A stretch of 43,189 bases of DNA from an uncultured bacterium. GTDB taxonomy: Bacteria > Cyanobacteriota > Vampirovibrionia > Gastranaerophilales > Gastranaerophilaceae. Each line of letters opens with the position of its first letter. The stretch's first letter is position 1. The position numbers and the translations under genes were made by a program. The notes under the pieces were generated by a model. It worked only from the letters and a program-made list of their open reading frames with translations. It did no database searches and was not told the DNA's origin. The DNA lies in assembly GCA_949296355.1 (NCBI GenBank), contig CASFPS010000015.1, positions 1 through 43,189 of the forward strand, read 5' to 3'. Below, piece by piece: positions 31,894 through 41,448 of the stretch.

Positions 31894-33801
31894 TTAGTAC
31901 ATCATGTCACCTACACCAAAAGTAAAGTATCCGTTAGGCGAGCCATGAGGTCCCGGGTTTGTAAGCGGGAAGCCGTAATCAACCGACAGAGGTCCGACAC
32001 CCGGCATATTTATCTTCAAACCTACACCGGCTGTAATTGCCTGAATAGGTCTGTCATACAAAACACTGGATATTGTCGGATCAAATACACGACCGGCATC
32101 AACCCAGAATGTTATTCTCAAATTCTGCAGGAAATTAACCTTTAATCTATCTACAAACGGTATCGGAGTTGCAAGTTCTGCAGAACCCATGATAAACGCT
32201 GTACCGGTACCTACACCGTTAACTTTATACCCTCTGATTGTATAAGGTCCGCCTAAACGGTATGCCATAATCTCAGGCATGTCTGAGCCGTGTACCCTTA
32301 TACCGCCCCGTCCTGTAAATGTTAATGACGATTTCTTCGCTATTGGAATAAACTTTTTAACCATACCGGTTAAACGACCGTTTGTTTTACCAAAACCGTC
32401 AAGTCCGAAAGCTTCTTCATATCTTACGGAAGCTAAGGCACCATGACGCGGATTTATAGAAGAGTCTCTGGAATCATACGCAAGCCCAGGAGCTAAGCGG
32501 AGGAAGAAACCGCCGTCCAACTGTTTAGCTCTTTCCCCTATATCAAGATTATGCTGTCTGTAAAGATTTGCAATATTATTTGCATCGCCTTCGCTCAGAT
32601 GAATATATTCAACACCTGCAGTAAAAGTTGATGACAGGTTGCGGTTAACTTTCATTCTATGGGCAATTGTGCTTTCAAAACCGATACGGCGTTCAATTGC
32701 AAGCGGAATTGTATAGCTTCCGAGATCCCTGAAATAAATTTTACTCATCAATGAATTATCCGCATTCAAAAAATGCGGTTCAAAAAAGCTCAATTCAGCC
32801 TGATAGTTCATATGGTCTTTGATTGAGGAGTCGCTCATCAAAATACCGGAGCCTATTATACCTGTTAAAGAGACTCTCTGGTTCATGCCACGGAAGTTAT
32901 TATCCGAGATACCGACAGAACCGAAGGCGCCGGTTGCCGAGTCAAGACCGCCGCCGACAGAAATTGCAGCCGTTCTTTGTTCTTTTAAATCTATTGTAAT
33001 ATCGAATCTGTCAGGATCATCAGGAGAAACTTCAATTGTCCTGTTTACATCCTTAAATGCCTGAGTTGAATACAATCTCACCAGATCCTGCCGAAGCTGA
33101 TTTTCATTATAAACAGTTCCAGGTTCTGTCATGATGTTTCTTTCTATAACATACTCTTTTGTTTTTTCATTACCGGCAATCATGATTTTGTTGATTTTGC
33201 CTTCTGTAATGCTTAAATTAAGAGTCCCGTCCGGATCATCATAGATTGAATCAATTTTAGATAAAATATACCCCTTTGAATAATAACATTCATTAATCTT
33301 TTCCATTGCCTGATTAATAGCAGTTATATTCTGCGGTTTTCCTTTAAGAGGAAGCAGGTACTGCATAATCTCATCAGAAGAGACAACTGTATTTCCTTCA
33401 ATAGTAAAGTCTGTTACAGGAATATTTTCTTCTACTATAATTTTTAGGGATATTGTGCCGTTGGAGTTTTTAACCGGAACCGCTTTCATTTTTTCAGTAA
33501 AATAACCGAGCCGGTAAATAGTTTTTAAATCTTGCTGCATGGCATCTTTATCATAAAGATCACCTTTTTTAAGAGACATTTTGGATAATATATATTCAGG
33601 TTTAATAATATTTGCGCCGAGAATTTCTATATCATTAATATAAGAAACATTGGAAGCTTCTGCTGCAGGCTCTTCTGTATATTCAGGGTCTTCAAGCATT
33701 TCATCGACTTCATCCGCATAACACACCCCCGGAACCGCAAAAGTACCGAGAATCAATGCAAATACTATAAAATTTTTATATAAACCTGACAGCTTAATCA
33801 A
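31894..33801 (-). CDS. bamA: Outer-membrane protein assembly factor BamA (Omp85)
   Basis: 635 residues. Signal peptide (NFIVFALILGTFAVPGVCYA) and a short acidic linker, then about three POTRA domains (residues about 50-285; IDSIYDDPDGTLNLSITEG and YSTQAFKDVNRTIEVSP are typical edges), and a C-terminal 16-strand barrel with GGGLDSATGAFGSVG and the L6 lid motif GGPYTIRGY. It ends in an aromatic (FGVGDMMY). It inserts barrel proteins into the outer membrane, showing that this cell has one. E. coli BamA has five POTRAs, so this one is shorter. The start is TTG, supported by GGAG 8 nt upstream. First gene of bamA-skp-deoA-flhA_C-like. Confidence 0.93.
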   Translation of the reverse strand: MIKLSGLYKNFIVFALILGTFAVPGVCYADEVDEMLEDPEYTEEPAAEASNVSYINDIEILGANIIKPEYILSKMSLKKGDLYDKDAMQQDLKTIYRLGYFTEKMKAVPVKNSNGTISLKIIVEENIPVTDFTIEGNTVVSSDEIMQYLLPLKGKPQNITAINQAMEKINECYYSKGYILSKIDSIYDDPDGTLNLSITEGKINKIMIAGNEKTKEYVIERNIMTEPGTVYNENQLRQDLVRLYSTQAFKDVNRTIEVSPDDPDRFDITIDLKEQRTAAISVGGGLDSATGAFGSVGISDNNFRGMNQRVSLTGIIGSGILMSDSSIKDHMNYQAELSFFEPHFLNADNSLMSKIYFRDLGSYTIPLAIERRIGFESTIAHRMKVNRNLSSTFTAGVEYIHLSEGDANNIANLYRQHNLDIGERAKQLDGGFFLRLAPGLAYDSRDSSINPRHGALASVRYEEAFGLDGFGKTNGRLTGMVKKFIPIAKKSSLTFTGRGGIRVHGSDMPEIMAYRLGGPYTIRGYKVNGVGTGTAFIMGSAELATPIPFVDRLKVNFLQNLRITFWVDAGRVFDPTISSVLYDRPIQAITAGVGLKINMPGVGPLSVDYGFPLTNPGPHGSPNGYFTFGVGDMMY

Positions 33802-33957
33802 CTATCCACTCCACAGCGTCTCTCTCAATATTCTATCACAAATATTAGAAATAAAAAATAAAGCAATGAATTTTTACAAAATTATAAATTACTCCTGCTT
33901 TATTGACACGCCTTTTTATTGTTGTTAAAATAAATTTTTCTAAAAGGAGATTTATTT

Positions 33958-34719
33958 ATGAAATATTCAACTGACGGATTGCAGTACCATATAGGTTTAA
34001 AAGAAGGCGATATCGGAGAATACGTTATACTTCCGGGAGATCCTAAAAGATGCGAAAAAATTGCGGCATATTTTGACGATGCAAAATTTGTCGCAGACAG
34101 AAGAGAATTTACTACATATACAGGATTTTTAAACGGAGTAAAAGTAAGTGTAACATCAACAGGGATTGGAGGTCCCTCTGCCGCAATAGCCTTAGAAGAG
34201 CTTGTAAAATCCGGCGGTAAATATTTTATCCGCGTAGGAACATGCGGAGGCATGGACACAAATGTAAAAAGCGGGGATTTAGTTATTGCAACCGGTGCAA
34301 TCAGAATGGAAGGAACATCTAAAGAATACGCTCCGATTGAATTTCCGGCAGTTGCGAATTATGATATTGTAACCGCATTAATAAATGCGGCAAAAAAACT
34401 CAATCAACCTTATCACGTAGGAATAGTAGAGTGCAAAGACTCTTTCTACGGTCAGCATAGTCCGGAAATCATGCCGGTAAATTATGAACTTACAAACAAA
34501 TGGAATGCATGGCTCAGACTCGGAACATTAGCTTCCGAGATGGAATCAGCAGCTTTATTTGTTGTAGGAAGCTATCTCAAAGTGAAAGTCGGTTCAATTT
34601 TCCTTGTTGTAGCAAACCAGGAAAGAGAAAAGCTCGGGCTTGATAATCCTGTAGTACATGATACAGACAGCGCAATAAAAACAGCAATCGAAGGAATAAA
34701 AGAGCTTCTACGTAACTAA
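33958..34719 (+). CDS. udp: Uridine phosphorylase (nucleoside phosphorylase-I family)
   Basis: 253 residues. [12 protein letters not shown] (phosphate-binding Gly-Asp-Pro and Arg), [28 protein letters not shown], and the ribose-binding [10 protein letters not shown] are those of uridine/purine nucleoside phosphorylases. The overall length and the N-terminal [14 protein letters not shown] favour uridine phosphorylase. It releases uracil and ribose 1-phosphate from uridine, forming a nucleoside-salvage pair with deoA. AAGGAG lies 9 nt before the ATG. It is convergent with the FliD-like gene, overlapping it by 12 nt. Confidence 0.9.
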   Translation: MKYSTDGLQYHIGLKEGDIGEYVILPGDPKRCEKIAAYFDDAKFVADRREFTTYTGFLNGVKVSVTSTGIGGPSAAIALEELVKSGGKYFIRVGTCGGMDTNVKSGDLVIATGAIRMEGTSKEYAPIEFPAVANYDIVTALINAAKKLNQPYHVGIVECKDSFYGQHSPEIMPVNYELTNKWNAWLRLGTLASEMESAALFVVGSYLKVKVGSIFLVVANQEREKLGLDNPVVHDTDSAIKTAIEGIKELLRN

Positions 34720-36462
34720 GAATGAGCTGTATTGCTGCTGCATGTTAGCAATAAGAATATCCATAGAAGCGAATTTGGCTTCTAATTGCGCTCTGTATCT
34801 TTCAAGTGCTCTTTCCTGTTTTTCGATTTTATTGTCAATAGAATCTATTTCTCTCCGGTAACTGTCATCAGCAGTTTCAAAGTATCCGGTAACTGATTTA
34901 AGCGTAGACTCTATAAGAGTTTCGACTTTAGTAAATACGCCTGTATTTGTATCGCTCCCGATAAGCAGAGCTTTAACTGCATCCTGATCAGCTTCATACG
35001 CCTGAATAAACTTGTCCTTATCAAAAGTAAGTTCAGTAATTCCTTCTGTCGCAATATTATTAGCGCTTGCTGAATCTACCTTGATACCGATAGCATCGAG
35101 GTTTCTGAAAATGGTAGTTCCGGCATCTGTCGCGGTCATCATTGTTCTCAACTGGTTTCTGATAAGTTTCAGAAGCGACTGGTCATGAAGCTGCCCGCCT
35201 ATTGCTATAGCCTCATCAACATTATTTATTAATTCGTTATAAGCATCAACAATATCTGATACAGCAGTTGCAAGAGTTTCCTTGTCTCTTTCTACCGTAA
35301 CTGTAACAGATTCACCCTCTGTCAACCCTTTGAGATTAAGTGTTACGCCTTTAATTCTTGATATATCACTTGTAATTGTATTAGAAGCTGAAGTATAAGC
35401 AGTGCCGTTAATAGTAAACATTGCATTTTTTCCGACCGACTGGGTGCTGATGTTCATTTTTGTAGAATCGACAGCTCCCGAAGCGTCGCGGGTGGTGTTT
35501 GTATATCCCATAATATCCGTAAAGTTGCTGGTTCCGGCTTCAATATTAACAAGAGCAGAGCCGGTTGTTCTGGATTTTATTACAAACTTGCCCTGAATGC
35601 TGTCCCAGTAAGCTGTAGCATTCGCTTCATCAGAAGAGTTAATTTGTGAAATCAAATTCGCAAGAGTTGTTGTGTCCGTAATATTAAATGTAGCATTACC
35701 GATAACAAATGTACCTTCCGTAATTCCGAGGTTATTGCCGGAAGCGTCCTGCAAGTCGCTTAATTTAGTTGAATCATTTACAACATTATTTACTTTTACT
35801 GTATATGAAAGGTTATCACTTGTTGAATCATATCTTTCAGACCAGTTGTTGAGTACATTAATTTTCTGGAGAAGGTTAGAGGCGCCGGAAGATATACCGT
35901 CTGTTGTCATGTAACTGTTATTGTTTCCTTCAAAGTACAAATTACCGTCGGAGGAGAGTTCCATATTTATGCCATATTGTGAGAGTTTTGCGGCTAAAGT
36001 TTGGAGAGTATCGTTGTTATCAATGTTAACGAGGTATCTTGTACCGTCCTGATATACGTAAATATTGCCGCTTGTAATTCCCAGACTGTTTCCGGCAGCG
36101 TCTGTAAGTTCGTTTAACTTTGTATCAAGAGTAGTTTCATGAACGATTGTTTCTTTATCGCCCAGATGGTCGGAAGTCTGGGTAAGAGTACCCATATCCC
36201 AGTTAGTAAGCCCCAGTACATCAAGAATATTTGACCCTCCTGCTACGGTCGAAAGGCTACTGTCACCGGTACCGGTAACCGCAAGACGTCCTTCGGCATC
36301 AATTTCCGAATCAAAGCCGTATTGTGAGAGTAAATTCATAAAATCCGAAACTGTCTGTATTTGTGTAGTATCTACATTAACCGTGATATCCACACCCTGC
36401 TGCCGGATTACTATATTGCCGGATGTGATACCCAAATCTGCAAGCAGTGTATCTTTGTCCAT
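34708..36462 (-). CDS. FliD-like protein, C-terminal fragment of a broken gene
   Basis: 584 codons from an internal ATG. The N-terminal part carries three beta-rich repeats of the flagellin hook-IN type ([48 protein letters not shown]). The last 230 residues are a FliD C-terminal domain: [23 protein letters not shown], then [25 protein letters not shown] at the very end, where the 'F-x-M-...-Q-x-S-x-L/F' pattern is diagnostic. FliD caps filaments and promotes flagellin assembly. No Shine-Dalgarno precedes this ATG; 55 further open codons upstream run in frame to the stop at 36628. It is thus probably the distal half of one gene with 36628-38631. Confidence 0.75.
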   Translation of the reverse strand: MDKDTLLADLGITSGNIVIRQQGVDITVNVDTTQIQTVSDFMNLLSQYGFDSEIDAEGRLAVTGTGDSSLSTVAGGSNILDVLGLTNWDMGTLTQTSDHLGDKETIVHETTLDTKLNELTDAAGNSLGITSGNIYVYQDGTRYLVNIDNNDTLQTLAAKLSQYGINMELSSDGNLYFEGNNNSYMTTDGISSGASNLLQKINVLNNWSERYDSTSDNLSYTVKVNNVVNDSTKLSDLQDASGNNLGITEGTFVIGNATFNITDTTTLANLISQINSSDEANATAYWDSIQGKFVIKSRTTGSALVNIEAGTSNFTDIMGYTNTTRDASGAVDSTKMNISTQSVGKNAMFTINGTAYTSASNTITSDISRIKGVTLNLKGLTEGESVTVTVERDKETLATAVSDIVDAYNELINNVDEAIAIGGQLHDQSLLKLIRNQLRTMMTATDAGTTIFRNLDAIGIKVDSASANNIATEGITELTFDKDKFIQAYEADQDAVKALLIGSDTNTGVFTKVETLIESTLKSVTGYFETADDSYRREIDSIDNKIEKQERALERYRAQLEAKFASMDILIANMQQQYSSFLVT

Positions 36463-36627
36463 ATTTTCTATAACAGAATGTGTCTGACGGTCGGAATTTG
36501 TATTAGTGCAGATTTCCTCTACCGTTGTTGTCCAGGTATTGCCGTTTCCTGCAGCCTTGAGTTTTAAAGCGTTTTGGACATTTGAAGAAATGCTTGTTAT
36601 ATAGCCGTTTTGCGTACCGGCAAGTGT

Positions 36628-38631
36628 TTATTTTCCGTCTACAATATTTCCACTTATACCGAGCCCTGCAAGTGATGTAAGCATATCATCAATTGTATCA
36701 TCTGATTCAATTGTTACAGTATAATTATCACCTTCATAGTTTACTCTAATTGTTCCGTTAGAAGTTACACCCAGCTCGGAGAATTTTGTATCAGACGCCA
36801 GAGTTCGGGTTTCTTCTATAGTAAGAGTCGAGCCCAGATATGTATAATTCTGGGTCGGTCTGGTTTCACTCCATTGATATACATAATCCATACCAAGAGC
36901 TGATTTTACACTGCTTGACATATTTGTAATATATCCGTTGTGGGTGCCTTGTATTGTAATAGCTCCGTTGTGCACCATTGCGGATATGCCGTAGCCTCCA
37001 AGTGCCGACACCATATCCCATACAGTATTGTCTGAAGTTATAGTAATAGTATATGCCGTCCCCTCATACATGACATCTATATATCCCGAAGCGCTGTACA
37101 TTCCTAACTGATAGAATGATGAATCCAGAGTCATCATCTCTGTAACTGTTACAGGAACAGTTTGTGTCGCGGTACAAGTCGCGGTTATATCTACAGTGAT
37201 TGTTTTTGAACCGGTTGCAGTCGTTGAAATTGTTATTGTCTTTACGCCATTTACATAGTCAATACTTCCGCTGCCGTTATCAATAATACCTGCAGACATA
37301 TTTATATCACAGTTGTATTCAGCATCGACATATTCTTTTTTTATGTCAATATCTTTGAGCAAATGCCAGAAAGGAACATTTCCAACAGAAGCTTCTTCGC
37401 CATAGTTTATATGAAATGCATTTGTAAGAAGATTTTTGGAATCCATGAAAATCAATGCCGTATCAGAAGGATCTCCAATCGTCAGCTTGTGATTTGTATA
37501 GCTGGCAGTAATGCCCAAATCGGCAAGCTGATCTATTAAATCAGTCAAAGTAGTAGTTCTTAAATCTACTTGCAGCGTGGTAAACGCGGTCATAGAGCCA
37601 TCGCCTTGTGTCACACCCAAGAGTGTAAGCATATAATCTGTATCTGGATCAGTAGATGTGTCATATAATAATTTATACAGTAAATCATCTTCTTCAAATA
37701 GAGTACCGTCTTTTGCGTAGACTTCTGTTGTTGAAGTCATAGGATAAACTTTTCCAGGAATGTAATCTGCTGTTGTGATAGTTGAATTTGAATTTTGGGA
37801 AACTCCAAGGACATCTGTGATAAAATCTCCGGTTAAATATACGCCCTTATCGGCATCCAGCTGGACAATACCGTCATGTATGGAACCATTAACACCAAGG
37901 CTGCTTGCAAACGCATTAAAGAATTCTGCAAAAGTAATCGTATCATCCAGAGCTATTGTGTACGATGTTGGACCGTTAATTATCAACCCGCTGTCTGTAT
38001 AACTTACGGTATATGTATGAAGCGTGGTTAAATTACCTAAAGCCCCGCTCGAAGTAATCTGATCATAGTCCACCTGATTGTAAACAATATTATAAATTCT
38101 GTCCTTCTCCATGCCGGTTGTCAACAGAAAATCATCTGTCATTGTTGCATTTAAAGTTACCAAATATTTGACAGAATCAGAAGACGTATTAGAAGCTCCG
38201 CTTGTTATAGTCACATAAGCGGATCTTAGTTCTATTCCCAGAGCATCAATAATATCACCTTGTACGTACGCTCCGTCTGCAGAGTTAAGAGAAATAATTC
38301 CGTCATTAATGCTTGCGCTGATATTATAATTGCTTAAAGCACCGAAAAATTCATTTATGGTATTTGTTCCGGTTAAAGTAATAGTTCCTGCAATGGAATG
38401 GTCTTTATTGTAAACATAAATATTACCGTCTGTAAAAGAAATAATTTCATCAAATCTTGTTGTTGCAGTAGCAGCTTCTATAGTTGTTATTGTAATACTG
38501 TTACCCAGCGCGAATGAAGACATATTGTCTTTATCAAGTCCCATGCCGGTTTCAAGGGTATTATTCCGGATATAGGCATTGTTTATAGTAAGCACTCCGT
38601 CGTTAAAAGATTTATAGCATAGTAGTTTCAA
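36628..38631 (-). pseudogene. FliD-like protein, N-terminal fragment with premature stop and missing FliD N-terminal domain
   Basis: 667 codons made of about five degenerate repeats of 100-150 residues, each with a 'G-x-I-x-V...Y-x-I-x-(I/V)-x(S/T)D(D/N)T' strand set and an '(D/N)G-x-(I/V)-x-(I/L)...G-Y-(I/V)' end, like the hook-IN repeats of FliD/FlgK-type proteins. It stops in mid-repeat at GNIVDGK-TAA, and the next in-frame codons (TLAGTQNGYITSISS) continue the pattern of the previous repeat (TIQGTHNGYITNMSS). The 5' end is also abnormal: the only start is a TTG without Shine-Dalgarno, in mid-repeat, and the canonical FliD N-terminal helix is absent. A decayed gene, a sequencing error at 36628, or read-through are the options. 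Confidence 0.65.
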
Positions 38632-38753
38632 AATGTGAACCCCATGGAATGCGGGATTATTTTCAAAAATTTTATCTATTGAGAATTATTTTAAATTAAG
38701 TTATACTAATTGTAAAAAAAGTAAAATATGATGTAAAATAAGAGGTAAAATCT

Positions 38754-39461
38754 ATGTTGAGAAAATTACTTTCAATCTTTTTTACAATCAGCATCCTGAG
38801 TATTAATTCAGTACCTGTTTTGGCTCAAACAGAACAAACTAAAGCTATTGAACACCTTGATGTTCACAAAAAAGCTCCTTGTAATGTTGTAACCATTACA
38901 GATCAGAGAAGTATTGTTGAAAAAGGCAATGTACTCCAATTTGTCTTTGACGAAAAATTCTTCTCTAAATGCTCTAAAGCTGGTGAAACAGTACATTTTG
39001 TTGTACCGCAGGCTCTTTATACAAGAGAAGGAACTCTGCTGCTCCCTTGCGGAACTAAAATTACTGCAGAAGTTATTAACATTGAAAAACCTAAATGGTT
39101 TAACAAAAATGCAAGAGTCAGTCTGATTTTCAGAAAAATTATTCTTCCTGACAACACTTGCATAGACATCAAAGCAAGACCATTCACAAAGGACTTTAAG
39201 CTTAAAGAAGGTCCTTGGACAACTGCAGGTAAACTTGTTGCTTCTACACTAACCCTTGGTATTGTAGGTGCAGGCGCCGGTGTCGGATTCTCATTTATTC
39301 CAAACCCTGCTGAAATCGGTACAGGCTTAGCAATCGGTATACCTATCGGCTGCGGTGTCGGGCTTGCAGTAGGTTTAATTACCCCTGGCTGCCACTATAA
39401 AGCTAAAAAAGGCGAAGCTGTCTATGCTTTATTAATGGAGGAATTTAGTATTTGTAAATAG
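38754..39461 (+). CDS. Secreted or envelope protein, paralog of the 2704-3561 product
   Basis: 235 residues. Signal peptide LLSIFFTISILSINSVPVLA (cleavage near residue 25). A beta-rich domain of about 125 residues follows, with PCGTKITAEVINIEKPKW matching IPAGTAFTGEILEVHRP in the protein at 2704-3561, and VSLIFRKIILPDNTCIDIKA aligned to its next block. It ends in a Gly-rich hydrophobic hairpin (GIVGAGAGVGFSF; GIPIGCGVGLAVGL), a glycine-zipper pattern suggesting membrane insertion. Function unknown. AGAGG is 8 nt before the ATG, with TATGAT further upstream. It is divergent from the broken FliD-like gene and ends at a strong terminator. Confidence 0.72.
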   Translation: MLRKLLSIFFTISILSINSVPVLAQTEQTKAIEHLDVHKKAPCNVVTITDQRSIVEKGNVLQFVFDEKFFSKCSKAGETVHFVVPQALYTREGTLLLPCGTKITAEVINIEKPKWFNKNARVSLIFRKIILPDNTCIDIKARPFTKDFKLKEGPWTTAGKLVASTLTLGIVGAGAGVGFSFIPNPAEIGTGLAIGIPIGCGVGLAVGLITPGCHYKAKKGEAVYALLMEEFSICK

Positions 39462-39472
39462 TTCAAGTTAAC

Positions 39473-39507
39473 AAAAAGGCGCCGGATTTCATCCGGCGCC
39501 TTTTTTA
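39473..39507. terminator. Terminator after the secreted-protein gene
   Basis: AAAAAGGCGCCGGAT-TTC-ATCCGGCGCCTTTTTT, a perfect GC-rich stem with A and T flanks, usable from both sides; the convergent gene ends at 39522. Confidence 0.95.
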
Positions 39508-39521
39508 ACGGTTTAAATTCT

Positions 39522-40826
39522 TTATATAATCTGGTGAGGCATTGTAAGAGAACCTCTTTCCAATCTCTTTTGCAGTTCACCTTCCGGATTATAGAACGGA
39601 GATACTGTCATAATCCTTGCTGCAATATCAGGGTAATGGTAAATGAACTTTAATTCACTCTCTGTCAAAGGTTTCTGAGTATGTACGTTAGCGTAACGCG
39701 CAAGTTCAAGAATATTTCTGGCTTCATTTTCGTCTCTAAACTCGATCTCAAGTTTGTCATACACGTTTCTGAAACCTTTAATCCCGCCGTATTCACCGGT
39801 TGTTATCATCCTGCCTGTTTCAATAATTTCCGGCTCGCCCCGTCCGAGTTCTTCAAAGTCATAAAGTTCATAATTTCTTCTGTCTTTAAGTGCTCCGTCA
39901 GCGTGTATACCTGATTCGTGCGCAAAAGCGTTATCACCGACTGCCGGCTGGTTTATAGGAATTGGCAAGCCAAAAGCGTATGCCGTATATTTAGCAAGTT
40001 TCCAGGATTTGCTTAAGTCAATTTGCTCGTCAATCTTGTATTTATTCCTAAATCCTGCTGATTTAAGGCAAGCCAGTAAGCAGGAAACTAAGTCTGCATT
40101 TCCTGCTCGTTCTCCCATACCGTTTATTGCTGTATTAATATATGCATCTACTCCTGCATCAACTGCAGCTCTTGCGCCTTCAACAGAGCAGGCAACCGCC
40201 ATACCTAAATCATTATGATAATGTAGTTCTATCGGCATCTGCGTTTCTTTTGCAAGACTGTAAATCCTGTTATATGTCGTATTAGGGTCTTCATACCCTA
40301 AGGTATCACAGTATCTGAAACGGTATGCGCCGCGTTTTTTAACTTCTTTTGCCAGTTTTATCAAAAAGTCTAAATCACTTCTTGATGCGTCCTCGGCGTT
40401 AACACCGATAATTTTTGCACCTTTTGAAACAGCGCACTCTACAGCTTCACAGGTCATTTTTAAAATATCATCCGGAGTTTTTTTGCCTAAATACTTGCCG
40501 TTTATCATCTGCTCTGATGTTGATTGCGAAAGGTTGCAGTTTTCAAGAAGCGGACAATTTGTAAATGACTGCTCTACATCTGCCGCAATAGCTCTCATCC
40601 AGCCTGAAAGCTTTGTTCGTTTGATAACACCTCTTTTTACGAGATCTAAATTCGCATTTAGATAGTTTAACTCGTGCATTGTTGTCGGGAAGCCAAACTC
40701 TGACTGGGTTATACCCATATCATCAAGCATAAGATTTATTATGGTTTTTTGCAATTTTGCAAGCCCGAGTCTAGAAGTTTGAACACCGTCCCTGTTTGTA
40801 ACATCTACAAAATATATTTTAGCCAT
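39522..40826 (-). CDS. Homocitrate synthase / Re-citrate synthase-like enzyme (HMGL family)
   Basis: 434 residues. The start is the ATG with GGAGG 7 nt upstream (an earlier in-frame start at 40844 has no such signal). The TIM-barrel signatures are VDVTNRDGVQTSR, IIGVNAEDASRSD, ELHYHNDLGMAVA (metal-binding His pair) and NGMGERAGNADLV. These place it with the alpha-isopropylmalate/homocitrate synthase group, which condenses acetyl-CoA with a 2-oxo acid. The regulatory LeuA C-terminal domain is missing. In anaerobes similar proteins act as Re-citrate synthase, so oxaloacetate, 2-oxoglutarate or a related keto acid are all possible. Monocistronic. Confidence 0.85.
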   Translation of the reverse strand: MAKIYFVDVTNRDGVQTSRLGLAKLQKTIINLMLDDMGITQSEFGFPTTMHELNYLNANLDLVKRGVIKRTKLSGWMRAIAADVEQSFTNCPLLENCNLSQSTSEQMINGKYLGKKTPDDILKMTCEAVECAVSKGAKIIGVNAEDASRSDLDFLIKLAKEVKKRGAYRFRYCDTLGYEDPNTTYNRIYSLAKETQMPIELHYHNDLGMAVACSVEGARAAVDAGVDAYINTAINGMGERAGNADLVSCLLACLKSAGFRNKYKIDEQIDLSKSWKLAKYTAYAFGLPIPINQPAVGDNAFAHESGIHADGALKDRRNYELYDFEELGRGEPEIIETGRMITTGEYGGIKGFRNVYDKLEIEFRDENEARNILELARYANVHTQKPLTESELKFIYHYPDIAARIMTVSPFYNPEGELQKRLERGSLTMPHQII

Positions 40827-40909
40827 TGGCTTCCTCCTTGCCATTGTTTTATATATACTACACTATTTATTTACCCCCTGCAAGTAAAGATTATGTAAAG
40901 CAAGGAAAT

Positions 40910-41437
40910 TTAATACCCGTATATTTTTGTTTTTGCAGTGTTTACAGTTTTATTTATTGTATCTTTTTGTATAATGTTTTTCTCTATACTGTTGTTTATA
41001 TTTCTGGTATTTTTATTGCCGGAAGAACAAAAACCAACCATTAATGCCAGTAACCCTGCACAGCCAATTACTGCTGCCGACTGCAAAGAATCTTTCTTCT
41101 TATCGTTGAGAACTTTATCAACATCATCTAGTTCAAATACTCTGCCATTTCCGTATGTCCCGACATTTATTTTTTCTTTATATGTAATATAATCTTCTTT
41201 TTTATTGAATTTTGATTTTTTGAATATATATAAATCTACTGTATTATTTTTAGCAGGTTCAATAAAAAAATGACTGTTCTTTTGTGCAAATTTATCTTCT
41301 GTTGTCTTTCCGTTTTCATCAGGTGTCCTCAGTTTATTTACGATATTTTGCACTGTTTTATCCTGAGTGCGGGAGAATTTCATATACGGATTTCTGTAAA
41401 TCCCGGAAAAGCTTGTTGAATCAACTCTGTTAATCAT
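40910..41437 (-). CDS. Single-pass membrane protein with N-terminal S-F-S-G motif
   Basis: 175 residues, not recognised. The N-terminus MINRVDSTSFSGIYRNPYM carries the F-x-G motif at 10-12 shared with other proteins of the window and no signal peptide. A charged soluble region follows (residues 20-115, ending ELDDVDKVLNDKKKD), then one transmembrane helix SAAVIGCAGLLALMVGFCSSG (about 118-138) and a short polar Asn/Lys tail. GGAGA is 8 nt before the ATG. It starts 11 nt after the alanine symporter gene, so the two are probably co-transcribed, but a functional link is not evident. Confidence 0.65.
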   Translation of the reverse strand: MINRVDSTSFSGIYRNPYMKFSRTQDKTVQNIVNKLRTPDENGKTTEDKFAQKNSHFFIEPAKNNTVDLYIFKKSKFNKKEDYITYKEKINVGTYGNGRVFELDDVDKVLNDKKKDSLQSAAVIGCAGLLALMVGFCSSGNKNTRNINNSIEKNIIQKDTINKTVNTAKTKIYGY

Positions 41438-41448
41438 AACACTTTCTC

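Noticed and set aside
28614-38631. A complete flagellar gene cluster
   Set aside because: Only an FlhA-like cytoplasmic domain and a broken FliD-like gene are found; no flagellin, hook, rod, FliS, FlhB or FliPQR genes lie in the window.
38629-38688. N-terminal extension of the FliD-like frame (reads ...NNPAFHGVHI) as another F-x-G leader
   Set aside because: The frame is open for 18 codons upstream of 38631 and resembles the motif, but it contains no ATG, GTG or TTG start and is too short to distinguish from chance.
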